Made by a program: the position numbers and the translations under genes
Source of the DNA: Bacteroidota bacterium
GTDB lineage: Bacteria > Bacteroidota > Bacteroidia > Bacteroidales > Prolixibacteraceae
Direction of reading: 5' to 3'
NCBI GenBank assembly: GCA_023251435.1
Contig: JAHEYU010000013.1
Location: forward strand, 1 to 64,000
Length of the DNA: 64,000 nucleotides
The notes under the pieces: generated by a model
Database searches by the model: none
What the model saw: the letters and a program-made list of their open reading frames with translations, nothing else
Told to the model about the DNA's origin: nothing
Shown: positions 1 through 8,522 of the stretch, piece by piece
Position numbering within the stretch: the first letter of the stretch is position 1
Layout of the letters: each line of letters starts with the position of its first letter

Positions 1-367
1 ATTTAACTTCTTTCGTACAAACATGCCCGAAATTACAAATGGGACACCCATTTCCAAAATTCATCCCAATAAAATCAGGCCTTCCAGAGGCTCTTTTTGA
101 AATGTGCGGAAAACAGGATACCTTTCGGAAACCCCTTCATCTTTTATACAGCATGTAAATGAACTTTCTTTATTTCTAAATTTGTCCGTTTACTTCAGGA
201 CACACTCGACAACAGCGGTTGCCAGCTTTTAGACATATCCCGATGAGCAATGGTATAAGTTTGCCAGAAAAAGACAACAGAATGAAAATAAATGACCAAA
301 ACTGACTGATGCAAAATACCAAATAGGTATGCAAACGGACAATCATATTATTTATAATGAAGTGAGC
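1..367. other. No gene supported at the left edge
   Basis: AT-rich stretch in which neither strand gives a convincing reading frame. A 25-codon + strand frame starting at 24 has no recognisable features. The right end abuts the stop codon of the histidine kinase remnant, so part of this may be its former 3' flank. Confidence 0.5.
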
Positions 368-958
368 CTATAATGGTAATGAAAAATAAAAAGTTGATCC
401 TTTACCTTTCGCCGATTCTACTCCTATTTCACCACCCATTAATTCAATCAGGTTCTTTGAAATGGCCAAACCCAAACCGTTTCCACCATATCGGCGGGTG
501 TTTGCCGTCTCAACTTGCCTGAAGCGTTCAAAAATTAAGTGATGGTGTTCTTTGTCAATACCAATGCCTGTATCACTAACGTAAAATTTAATATTATCAT
601 TTTCTTTTCGGAGCCCTATGTTGATGAATCCCACCTCTGTAAATTTTAAAGCATTTGATACAAAATTCACCAGAACCTGTTTTACGCGGTTATTATCGTT
701 ATCAACATATACTTCTTCTGTTAAATTGTTTGGATCAATGCGCAAACAAATATTTTTCTCTACCGCTTTTTGTGAATATTCTTTTACCAAAGTTTTAAGT
801 AGTTCATTGGCCAGGAATTGATTTTTTTTAATTCTAATCTGACCCGACTCTATTTTCGAGAAATCCATAATGTCGCTAATAATATTGAGTAAGTTATTGC
901 CATTTTCCTGAATGATTTTGGAAAATTCAATGTGTTGTTCGAATCCCGGTAGGATCAC
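368..958 (-). pseudogene. Truncated sensor histidine kinase (ATPase half only)
   Basis: The 196 residues begin inside the second helix of a HisKA domain (NLLNIISDIMDFSKIESGQ, about residues 22-40) and continue through a full HATPase_c domain: N box (NFVSNALKFTE), G1 box (DTGIGID), F box (FERFRQ) and G2 box (GGNGLGLAISK), ending in FYFSLPL. The H box with the phospho-accepting His, and any sensor domain, are absent. The only start is a GTG, and an in-frame TAA lies a few codons upstream, so the frame cannot be extended. A terminator-like hairpin just upstream would also block its transcription. This is what is seen. That it is the dead 3' end of a larger hybrid or ordinary sensor kinase is inference. 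It could still be made as an orphan ATPase domain, but that is unlikely. Confidence 0.8.
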
Positions 959-971
959 GATGAAAATCGCA

Positions 972-1008
972 AAACGCTGTAATTAAGACAATTACGGCGT
1001 TTATTTTT
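972..1008 (+). terminator. Rho-independent terminator-like hairpin
   Basis: Arms at 972-984 and 990-1002 pair over 13 bp with one G-U wobble around the loop AAGAC. ATTTTT follows on the + strand. No + strand gene lies upstream, so it appears orphaned, which fits loss of a gene here. Confidence 0.55.
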
Positions 1009-1247
1009 CAATGGCGTCAAATTTGGTATTAATATCATTAAGGTGTTGATTTCATATTCTCCGGTTTTATTCAAAGGTATTCCTAATTTAAATCAGACAA
1101 GTACTGCATGTAGCAAAAAACTACGGCATAATGCCGCTTCGCAATCTATTCCCTTTCCTTTTGCTATTTGCTTAAAATTTTGAGGTCAAATTGGCTTTAA
1201 CTTATATGATCCATTCAGAAAGCATGAATTGGTCAGGTTTATTGGTG

Positions 1248-1255
1248 TACTTTTG
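1248..1255 (+). promoter_or_regulatory. Candidate housekeeping -7 box for the ECF sigma gene
   Basis: TACTTTTG matches the Bacteroidota -7 consensus TAnnTTTG. No clear TTTG -33 box sits 19-21 nt upstream. Transcription would begin near 1262, giving a leader of about 120 nt before the sigma gene. Otherwise I see nothing in 1009-1383. Confidence 0.3.
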
Positions 1256-1383
1256 TTAGTTGTGGACTGCATATTTTAATGGAATCGATGCAGATTTAGT
1301 GTTTACACTATTCGCTATTTTTAACCTGTAGATAAGTCTGAAATTATTTTACTTTTATTCTTTGAAAATCTAATACGCTTTCG

Positions 1384-1974
1384 ATGGACAAGAACTATCC
1401 GATAAACGAGCTATTCTTATTTGAAGAAATGAAGAGGGGAAAAGAATATGCATTCGATTTTATCTTTAATTATTACTATTCAGGTCTTTGTGTTTACGCT
1501 CAAAAGATGATCTCTTTGCCGGAAGAAGAAGCAAGAGATATTGTTCAGGATGTTTTCGTTAAACTGTGGAATGACCGTGAGAAATTAGATGTCAAATTTT
1601 CAATTCGGTCATATTTGTTTGTCTCTGTAAAAAACAAATGTTTTGACGTCCTGCGAAAGAAAAACAGAAGTATAAAAGTTCAGGAAATTACACCTCAGCA
1701 AGATATTTCTGATGAATCATTTGAAACCTATGTCTTATCTGAACTGGAGGCTCTTTTTAATAATAGCCTGAATAAATTACCGGAACGTTGCCGTGAGATC
1801 TTTGAGCTAAGTCGTTTACAAGGTCTAAAAAACCGTGAAATTGCATTAAAGTTGAATTTATCTGAAAAAACAGTAGAGAATCAGATAACAAAAGCACTCC
1901 ATATTTTAAGAGAAGAATTGAAAGATTACTTACCATTGCTGGCTATTTTCGAGCTTTTTCACTTTCTTCGATAA
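1384..1974 (+). CDS. ECF RNA polymerase sigma factor, Bacteroidota family 1
   Basis: A small sigma-70 factor that would direct core RNA polymerase to the promoters of this locus. Region 2 covers about residues 20-95 (EEEARDIVQDVFVKLWNDRE is the typical sigma-2 helix). Region 4 covers about 125-185 (LPERCREIFELSRLQGLKNREIA followed by the recognition helix LNLSEKTVENQI). The length of 196 aa is normal for the family. A FecR-type anti-sigma gene and a SusC with an STN domain follow, the standard cell-surface signalling set in which substrate at SusC relieves FecR. The 3' end of this gene and the promoter after it recur in decayed form at about 15.6 kb. The ATG at 1384 is the natural start. Confidence 0.95.
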   Translation: MDKNYPINELFLFEEMKRGKEYAFDFIFNYYYSGLCVYAQKMISLPEEEARDIVQDVFVKLWNDREKLDVKFSIRSYLFVSVKNKCFDVLRKKNRSIKVQEITPQQDISDESFETYVLSELEALFNNSLNKLPERCREIFELSRLQGLKNREIALKLNLSEKTVENQITKALHILREELKDYLPLLAIFELFHFLR

Positions 1975-2013
1975 TTCTGATTACTTTTCTTCAATTATTT
2001 TCTGAAATTGTAT

Positions 2014-2042
2014 GGGGGGTAATTCTATAAATTACGTCCTAT
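2014..2042 (+). promoter_or_regulatory. ECF-type promoter copy 1 (before fecR)
   Basis: A run of six G followed by T (2014-2020) and CGTCCTAT (2035-2042), with 21 nt from the first G to CGTC. G-rich -35 and CGTC-containing -10 elements are typical of ECF promoters. The same two blocks with identical spacing occur at 15685 and 20279. It lies between the sigma and anti-sigma genes, as an autoregulated promoter would. Transcription would start near 2049, leaving a very short leader. Confidence 0.7.
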
Positions 2043-2064
2043 GTAATGTAAATACACCTGTAAA

Positions 2065-3102
2065 GTGGGAAACGAAAAAATAATATATCATTTAATTATG
2101 CTGGATTACTCCGGCGAACTGGATAAGCAACAGCATGATGAGTTGCAAACCTGGCTTGATTTGTCTCTGGAGAATAAATCAGAGTACAATAGAGTAGTAA
2201 AATTATTGACTTATTATGACAGACTGGGTGCAATGAAAAGAATAAATGTTGACCGGGACCTTTTAATGGTCAAGAAAAAACTTAAACGTCCAACAAAGGG
2301 AAATACAATAATGCTGAATTTTCAGAGAGTTGCAGCTATACTGATAATACCTCTGCTGATCTATACAGCCTGGACTATTTCTGATGCATCAAAAAGCACA
2401 AAAGAAAATCTTGTCATGAAAAGTTCGGAAACTGCTTTTGGTGTCCGTTCGCAAATTCTGTTAGGCGATGGAACAAAAGTATGGTTGAATTCAGGAAGCA
2501 AATTGACATATCCTGATGAGTTCAATGGCGATTCCCGCGAGGTAAAGCTAACCGGTGAAGCTTATTTTCAGGTAGAATCAGACAAAGATCACCCATTCTA
2601 TGTTGATTTAAATGGATACAAAGTAAAGGTTACCGGTACTCGCTTCAATATATCTAATTATCTGGAAGACAAAGAAATAACCACCTATCTGGAACAGGGA
2701 AAAGTTTCTTTACTGGCATATTCCAAAGCTAAACAGAATGAACTTACTCAACTAAAAGAAAAGGAAATTTTCATTTTAGACAAGGCAGAAAAGCAATACC
2801 GGATTCTTAATGCAGATGGGAAAAAATATTTGGCCTGGATTGATGGCTTACTGATATTTAAGCATGATAATACACACGATGTTGCTACGCGTCTTGGAAG
2901 GTGGTTTAATGCGGAGATCATTTTTGATGATGAATTATCTAAGAGTGGATATGTATTTACAGCAACATTTAAACAGGAATCACTTGAAGAAGCATTAACT
3001 CTTCTGTCTTACAGTTCTCCGATAACTTATAAAATAATTTCAGGTTCAAAACTAGACGATTCATCATTCAGTAAACGAAAAGTGATTATCTCTAAAAAAT
3101 AA
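2065..3102 (+). CDS. FecR-family anti-sigma factor
   Basis: Inner-membrane anti-sigma protein of 345 aa that would hold the preceding sigma factor until a periplasmic signal arrives from SusC. The N-terminal cytoplasmic part (1-88) would bind sigma. One membrane helix lies at about 89-108 (FQRVAAILIIPLLIYTAWTI). The periplasmic FecR domain is at about 120-215 (the segment from LGDGTKVWLNSGSKLTYP to VKVTGTRFNIS), followed by a C-terminal DUF4974-like region at about 255-330. The chosen start is GTG at 2065. An in-frame ATG at 2098 is an alternative and would shorten the cytoplasmic part by 11 residues. It sits directly downstream of ECF promoter copy 1 and 188 nt ahead of susC. Confidence 0.93.
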   Translation: MGNEKIIYHLIMLDYSGELDKQQHDELQTWLDLSLENKSEYNRVVKLLTYYDRLGAMKRINVDRDLLMVKKKLKRPTKGNTIMLNFQRVAAILIIPLLIYTAWTISDASKSTKENLVMKSSETAFGVRSQILLGDGTKVWLNSGSKLTYPDEFNGDSREVKLTGEAYFQVESDKDHPFYVDLNGYKVKVTGTRFNISNYLEDKEITTYLEQGKVSLLAYSKAKQNELTQLKEKEIFILDKAEKQYRILNADGKKYLAWIDGLLIFKHDNTHDVATRLGRWFNAEIIFDDELSKSGYVFTATFKQESLEEALTLLSYSSPITYKIISGSKLDDSSFSKRKVIISKK

Positions 3103-3137
3103 GATTATGCACTAAATCTAAAATTAACTGAACTTAT

Positions 3138-3197
3138 AAAAAAAAGGGAAGCTGTCAACTTCCCTTCAGATTAGTCCTGTGTGGCAAGACCTTATTA
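3138..3197 (-). ncRNA. Candidate cis-antisense small RNA in the susC leader
   Basis: A hairpin with 8-bp arms (AAGGGAAG 3144-3151, CTTCCCTT 3159-3166) is followed by a T-run only when read on the - strand, so it is a - strand terminator although all neighbouring genes are on +. A - strand -7 box (TAAGTTTG, 3203-3210) would start a transcript near 3196, giving an RNA of about 60 nt. Bacteroides PULs of the sigma/anti-sigma type carry such antisense RNAs in the susC leader (DonS in the B. fragilis Don locus). The -33 box is poor. Confidence 0.4.
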
Positions 3198-3202
3198 AAG
3201 TA

Positions 3203-3210
3203 CAAACTTA
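3203..3210 (-). promoter_or_regulatory. -7 box for the candidate antisense RNA
   Basis: The - strand reads TAAGTTTG, an exact TAnnTTTG match. Only an A/T run is present where a TTTG -33 element would be expected. Confidence 0.35.
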
Positions 3211-3290
3211 ATATTTACAAAAATGTAAAAAAATAATCATTTCCAATGTGGGGAAGCGGACATTTATATCCCGCTTAAAAAAATAGAAAG

Positions 3291-6200
3291 ATGAAAATTA
3301 CTCTATTTGTTGTTTTACTATCTGCAATTCAGTTTTTTACGAATAATTTGTATTCGCAAAATACTCTATTTAGCTTAGCAAAAGAGAACACTACAATTGA
3401 GAATATTCTTGGAACAATTGAAGATCAGTCTGAATATTACTTTTTATACAACGGCAAACTAGTGGACGTTGCACAAAAAGTAAGTCTCAAAGTTGAAAAT
3501 CAAAACCTTGAAAACACCTTGAATGCATTGTTCAGGAATACAAACATCAGTTACAAAATATTTGATCGTCAAGTAGTATTGTCTCCAGCTGAAGATGTAG
3601 TTAGTAATCAACAACAAAAATCCATTTCCGGTAAAGTCACCGACTCTTCAGAAGCTGGTTTATCAGGTGTTTCTGTGGTTGTAAAAGGTACAACAACCGG
3701 GGACATTACAGATATGGATGGGAATTATACATTGTCAAATATTCCTGAAAATGCAACATTGCAGTTTTCATTCGTAGGGATGAACAAGCAAGAGATAGCA
3801 GTGGGTAATAAAATAACAATTAACGTAATGCTTACAGACGAAATAATTGGAATTGAGGAAGTTGTAGCCGTTGGTTATGGAGTGCAAAAAAAAGCAACTG
3901 TAACCGGTTCTGTAGCTTCTCTTCAATCTGACAAACTAACTGCTGCGCCAATAGCGAATATTGGAGCTTCCCTGGCTGGACGATTGCCTGGGCTTATTTC
4001 TCAACAATCGAGCGGGTTACCGGGATACGACGCTGCAACATTGCGAATCCGTGGTTTTGGCACTGCAATTTATATTGTAGATGGAATTGAAGCAGATTTT
4101 AATTCGATTGACGCAAATCAGATTGAGGCAATTACAATATTAAAAGATGGTGCTGCAGCTATTTATGGTGCACGAGCCGGTAATGGAGTTGTTCTAATTA
4201 CCACCAAGCGAGGTAAAGAAGGAAAACCGACTATTACGTTGAACACTTCTTATACTATGCAGGGTAATACAATTATGCCCAAAACTTCCAATTCAGGCCA
4301 ATATGCTGAAATGAGCAGAGAAACATGGCTTAATCAGGGTAAACCTGAAGCTACCGCTCCATTTACCGCAGAACAGGTTCAAAAATACTACGATGGTAAT
4401 GATCCTCAATATCCTAATACCAACTGGTACAAAGAATTGATTCGGGACGATGCACCTCTTAAACAGCACAATTTATCAATTGCAGGAGGAAGCGAAAGGA
4501 TAAAATACTACGGCTTCATTGGATATACCGATCAGCAAACTATATGGAAAAATAATGGCGGAAATTATACGAGGTATAATCTCCAATCGAATATTGATAC
4601 AAAAATTCTTGATAATCTGACTTTACAATTAGACATTGCAGCCTCTGATGAAACCCGAAGTTTTCCATATCGAATGCTGCAAAATACCAATTCTGTTAAA
4701 GCATTTGAAGATTTCTGGAATTGCAAACCAATTTATCCTGCTCACTTACCCGATCCATCTAAAAATTCTTATGCAGGAGGCTCTTCGACCGCGAATTTTA
4801 GTACCAATGGAGCAATAAGCGGGTTTAGTAATATTGAGGCGCAGAAGTTAAAGGGAAGTATTGCATTGAACTATACCTTTAAGGCAATAAAAGGCTTATC
4901 AGTAAAAGGCTTTTTTAATTATTTACAGGACTATTCTTTTAGCAAAACTATTGGCAAACCTCAAGTGACATATAATTATGATATTGCAAGTGATACCTAT
5001 ACAATAGCTTCCAGTTTGAATCCAAAGGCTACGCTTTCAGTAGGTGATCTTAGGGGGCGTACTTTGACAAGTCAATTCTCTTTTAATTATGATAATACAA
5101 TAAAAAATGACCATCACCTTAATATTCTGGCTCTTTATGAAGCGATTGGTTACAGAACTGATCTCGTATATGGAGGCAGAAGCAACTTTTTAACCCCTGC
5201 TATTGAAGAATTATTTATGGGCGATGTTTCAACATCATCTATTGATGGGATGGCTACTGAAATGGGAAGAAAAAGTTACGTAGGAAGATTAAACTACTCT
5301 TTCAAAAATAAATATTTGTTGGAGTCCATATTAAGGGCCGATGCTTCCGCTAAATTCCCTTCCTATGCACGATGGGGGTATTTCCCAAGTATTTCATTAG
5401 GTTGGCGTGTTAGTGAAGAAAACTTTATGAAAAAAATCAGTTTTCTCGAAAGTCTGAAATTAAGAGCGAGCTATGGTGAATCGGGGCTGGACAATGTGGG
5501 TAATTTCGCGTATTTGTCAGGATATAGATTAGGTGCGCCCACTATATTTGGTGGCATTCAAGTTCAGGGAATGGCTTCTACCGGATTGGCAAATCCGGAT
5601 TTAACATGGGAAAAAGTTGCAATCTCTAACGTTGGCATCGATTTTTCATTGTGGAGGAGAAAATTATATGGTGAGGGAGATGTTTTTTATCGTGAACGTA
5701 CTGGTATTCCAAGTACTTTAATAACTTCTTTGCCTTCGACCTTTGGATCATATTTACCACCTGTAAATATAAATAGCCTAAACGACAGGGGGTTCGAATT
5801 CAAACTGGGAAGTTATGGCAAATTGGGAAGTTTTGATTATGATATTAGTGGAAACATTTCATGGTCACGATCCAAATGGGATCATTTTGAGGAACCTACC
5901 TACACGGACCCCGATCAGAAAAGTGTCTATGAAATGTCGGGCAGATGGACAGACCGAACTTTTGGTTATGTCTCGGAAGGATTATTTACCAGCCAGAATG
6001 AAATTGATGAATTGGAATTTGATTTAGATCAAAAAGAGAACAAAACTCTTCGTCCGGGAGACATAAGGTATAAAGATACTAACAATGATGGCAAATTGGA
6101 TTGGAAAGACCAGGTTGAAATTGGTCGGGGTACATTTCCACATTGGATGTTAGGCTTTGATATCAACATAAAGTATAAAATGTTCGATCTGTCAGCCTTG

Positions 6201-6608
6201 TTTCAGGGTGCATTTGGCTATGATAAATATATTAACATCGGTAGAATGTCCAGTTTTTTAACAAACGCCGAAACATATAAGTTGAGATGGACTTCTGCAA
6301 ATAACAATCCCGATGCATTGGTTCCACGTTTGGGCGGTGCAGCAAGTAATGGTTTGTTTTCGGATTACTTCTTTAAAAATGCTGGTTATTTAAGATTGAA
6401 GTCTATAAATATTGGGTTTAATATGCCTAAACATTGGTTGCAAAAAACCAAAATTAGTGGATTCAGATTTTATATCGCCGGAACTAATCTTTTAACTTTC
6501 GATAAATTAAGAGAATATCAGATAGATCCGGAATCCCCGTCAGGTGAGTTCGGTTATTATTATCCACAACAGAAAACCAAATCTCTTGGAATTAATATAA
6601 CTTTTTAG
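3291..6608 (+). CDS. susC: SusC/RagA TonB-dependent transducer with STN domain
   Basis: Outer-membrane beta-barrel of 1105 aa that imports oligosaccharides with SusD as lid. In order: signal peptide (about 1-22), STN secretin/TonB N-terminal domain (about 25-100, ending in FDRQVVLSP), carboxypeptidase-regulatory-like domain (about 112-200, from SISGKVTDSSEAGLSGVSV), plug (about 205-315, with the TonB-box-adjacent segment EVVAVGYGVQKK and GVVLITTKRGKEGKP), and barrel to the terminal SLGINITF, which ends in Phe as outer-membrane barrels do. The STN domain marks it as a transducer that talks to FecR. SusD follows after 25 nt. Expression is likely shared with fecR, with a possible antisense RNA in the leader. 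Confidence 0.96.
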   Translation: MKITLFVVLLSAIQFFTNNLYSQNTLFSLAKENTTIENILGTIEDQSEYYFLYNGKLVDVAQKVSLKVENQNLENTLNALFRNTNISYKIFDRQVVLSPAEDVVSNQQQKSISGKVTDSSEAGLSGVSVVVKGTTTGDITDMDGNYTLSNIPENATLQFSFVGMNKQEIAVGNKITINVMLTDEIIGIEEVVAVGYGVQKKATVTGSVASLQSDKLTAAPIANIGASLAGRLPGLISQQSSGLPGYDAATLRIRGFGTAIYIVDGIEADFNSIDANQIEAITILKDGAAAIYGARAGNGVVLITTKRGKEGKPTITLNTSYTMQGNTIMPKTSNSGQYAEMSRETWLNQGKPEATAPFTAEQVQKYYDGNDPQYPNTNWYKELIRDDAPLKQHNLSIAGGSERIKYYGFIGYTDQQTIWKNNGGNYTRYNLQSNIDTKILDNLTLQLDIAASDETRSFPYRMLQNTNSVKAFEDFWNCKPIYPAHLPDPSKNSYAGGSSTANFSTNGAISGFSNIEAQKLKGSIALNYTFKAIKGLSVKGFFNYLQDYSFSKTIGKPQVTYNYDIASDTYTIASSLNPKATLSVGDLRGRTLTSQFSFNYDNTIKNDHHLNILALYEAIGYRTDLVYGGRSNFLTPAIEELFMGDVSTSSIDGMATEMGRKSYVGRLNYSFKNKYLLESILRADASAKFPSYARWGYFPSISLGWRVSEENFMKKISFLESLKLRASYGESGLDNVGNFAYLSGYRLGAPTIFGGIQVQGMASTGLANPDLTWEKVAISNVGIDFSLWRRKLYGEGDVFYRERTGIPSTLITSLPSTFGSYLPPVNINSLNDRGFEFKLGSYGKLGSFDYDISGNISWSRSKWDHFEEPTYTDPDQKSVYEMSGRWTDRTFGYVSEGLFTSQNEIDELEFDLDQKENKTLRPGDIRYKDTNNDGKLDWKDQVEIGRGTFPHWMLGFDINIKYKMFDLSALFQGAFGYDKYINIGRMSSFLTNAETYKLRWTSANNNPDALVPRLGGAASNGLFSDYFFKNAGYLRLKSINIGFNMPKHWLQKTKISGFRFYIAGTNLLTFDKLREYQIDPESPSGEFGYYYPQQKTKSLGINITF

Positions 6609-6633
6609 GTTTCAAATTATAAACAACAACCTA

Positions 6634-8418
6634 ATGAAAAAATATATAGGAATTCTAATCTGCCTTTTAGGACTGGCATCTTGTCAAAAGGAGGTTCTGA
6701 ACAGTCAGCCTTTGGATATAATTTCAGATGCTGTTTTATGGAACGACCCTATTTTGGTAGATACCTATCTTTCTGATATATATGCGCAAATGACTGTTTT
6801 TGACCGTGAATGCAATACCCTGTATCGTATTACTAAAAATTGGACCGAGGATGATATTTATACTGGTTTGTTTGCCGCAAATTTGGTGAGCGACGATTGC
6901 AGAGATGGTTACCAGGGTTCCGCATATTCCCGCTATAAGTTTGGGTTAGACATAAATGGGGGGCTAATGGACTGGTGGGATAAGGGATATTCTCAAATAA
7001 GAAAATGTAATGAATTTATTACCAGAGTACCTTCCTCGTCAATAGATTTGGCTCTAATTAAAGGAAAAGTAGCAGAAGCCAGGTTTTTAAGAGCTTTTGC
7101 CTATTTCAGCCTTGTTAAACGATATGGCGGTGTACCTTTAATAACAAAGGCACAGGGAATATACGATCCGCAAGCTGAATTATATCCCCAAAGAGACAAT
7201 GAAGAATCTGTGTATAATTTTATTCTTTCTGAAATTGATGCAATCGTAAATGATCTTCCGGAAACTGTTTCCAACGTTAATATTGGAAGACCAGGTAAAT
7301 ATGCCGCTTTAGCATTAAAATCAAGAACTGCTCTATATGCAGGAAGTATTGCTCAATTTGGCACCGTAAAATTAAATGGAGTGGTTGGAATTGATCAATC
7401 TAAAGCAAATAGTTTTTACCAGCAATCTTACAGCGCTTCGCAGCAAATTATAAATAGTGGCTTGTTTGCTCTTTACAATAAATATCCTGGCGACAAGGTG
7501 AAAAATTACAGACAACTATTTTTAGATAAATTCAATTCTGAAGTAATTTTCGCGAAAGATCATAACAGTATATTATTCAAAAATGGCGGATTGGGAACCG
7601 GCTTTGACTTCTTCAATGGCCCAAATCCAAATGGTTGGGGTGGTGGCTCAACTGAAAATCCTTATCTGGAAATGGTTGAACAATATGAGTACATTGATGG
7701 CAGTTCCGGAAAACTTGATGCAACTGTCATTCAAAATGGCTTGTGGACGATGGATGAATTGTGGGCAAATAAAGATCCTAGATTTTTCGCCACCATTTAT
7801 ACAAACCAAACACTTTGGAAGGGAAAACATCTTGACTATCACAATGGAATTCTGCTACCAGACGGAAACATAGAAACGGCTAAATCATTTAATGGCATTC
7901 TGCCTAAAGGAAATCAAAATATCACTAGTACATGTTTTGGAGTACTGAAGTATCTTGATGAAAATAATGATGGTAACTGGGGTAATTCACAACAATGTTT
8001 TCAGATTTTCAGATATGGCGAAATATTGTTGAATTATGCAGAAGCAGCTTTTGAACTTGGAAAAACCGGAGATGCTTTGAATGCGGTTAATCAAATAAGA
8101 GACAGAGCCGGTATTGCTCAAATGGGGAGCATTGATCGGGAGAAAATAAGGCATGAAAGACGAGTTGAACTGGCATTTGAAACCCATCGCTATTTTGATA
8201 CGCGCAGGTGGAGAACGGCAGTTCACGATCTATCTGCAAATGGATCAGGATTGCGTTATATACTGGATTATCAAACCCTTAAATACAAATTGAAGATCGT
8301 TCCAAATTTTGAGGGAACCGTTAAAGTTCCGGTATTTTTTGAGAAGAATTACTATTTACCTATTACGTTGGCCAGGACAGGCGCTAATCCAAATCTATTG
8401 GAGAACCCCGGATACTAA
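6634..8418 (+). CDS. susD: SusD/RagB surface glycan-binding lipoprotein
   Basis: A 594-aa lipoprotein that caps the SusC barrel and binds glycan at the cell surface. The signal peptide ends in a lipobox (LGLASC, Cys 17). The helical TPR-rich core includes the SusD signature KGKVAEARFLRAFAYFSLVK (about 145-165). The C-terminal part has the usual GEILLNYAEAAFELG and RRVELAFETHRYFDTRRW motifs (about 460-540). It is slightly longer than average. The 105 nt after it hold nothing recognisable. Confidence 0.95.
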   Translation: MKKYIGILICLLGLASCQKEVLNSQPLDIISDAVLWNDPILVDTYLSDIYAQMTVFDRECNTLYRITKNWTEDDIYTGLFAANLVSDDCRDGYQGSAYSRYKFGLDINGGLMDWWDKGYSQIRKCNEFITRVPSSSIDLALIKGKVAEARFLRAFAYFSLVKRYGGVPLITKAQGIYDPQAELYPQRDNEESVYNFILSEIDAIVNDLPETVSNVNIGRPGKYAALALKSRTALYAGSIAQFGTVKLNGVVGIDQSKANSFYQQSYSASQQIINSGLFALYNKYPGDKVKNYRQLFLDKFNSEVIFAKDHNSILFKNGGLGTGFDFFNGPNPNGWGGGSTENPYLEMVEQYEYIDGSSGKLDATVIQNGLWTMDELWANKDPRFFATIYTNQTLWKGKHLDYHNGILLPDGNIETAKSFNGILPKGNQNITSTCFGVLKYLDENNDGNWGNSQQCFQIFRYGEILLNYAEAAFELGKTGDALNAVNQIRDRAGIAQMGSIDREKIRHERRVELAFETHRYFDTRRWRTAVHDLSANGSGLRYILDYQTLKYKLKIVPNFEGTVKVPVFFEKNYYLPITLARTGANPNLLENPGY

Positions 8419-8522
8419 ATACGATTTTGTCTTCGGACAATAAGATGAATTGATTTTACTGATACACCGGAATATTTCTGGTTTAGAAATACAAATTCGA
8501 AATTTAACCTAACAAACATAAT

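Noticed and set aside
1131-1142. Small palindrome-like GGCATAATGCCG
   Set aside because: Too short, with no neighbouring signal to support a function.
3144-3166. Hairpin as a + strand terminator between fecR and susC
   Set aside because: No T-run follows on the + strand; it is a terminator only for the - strand.
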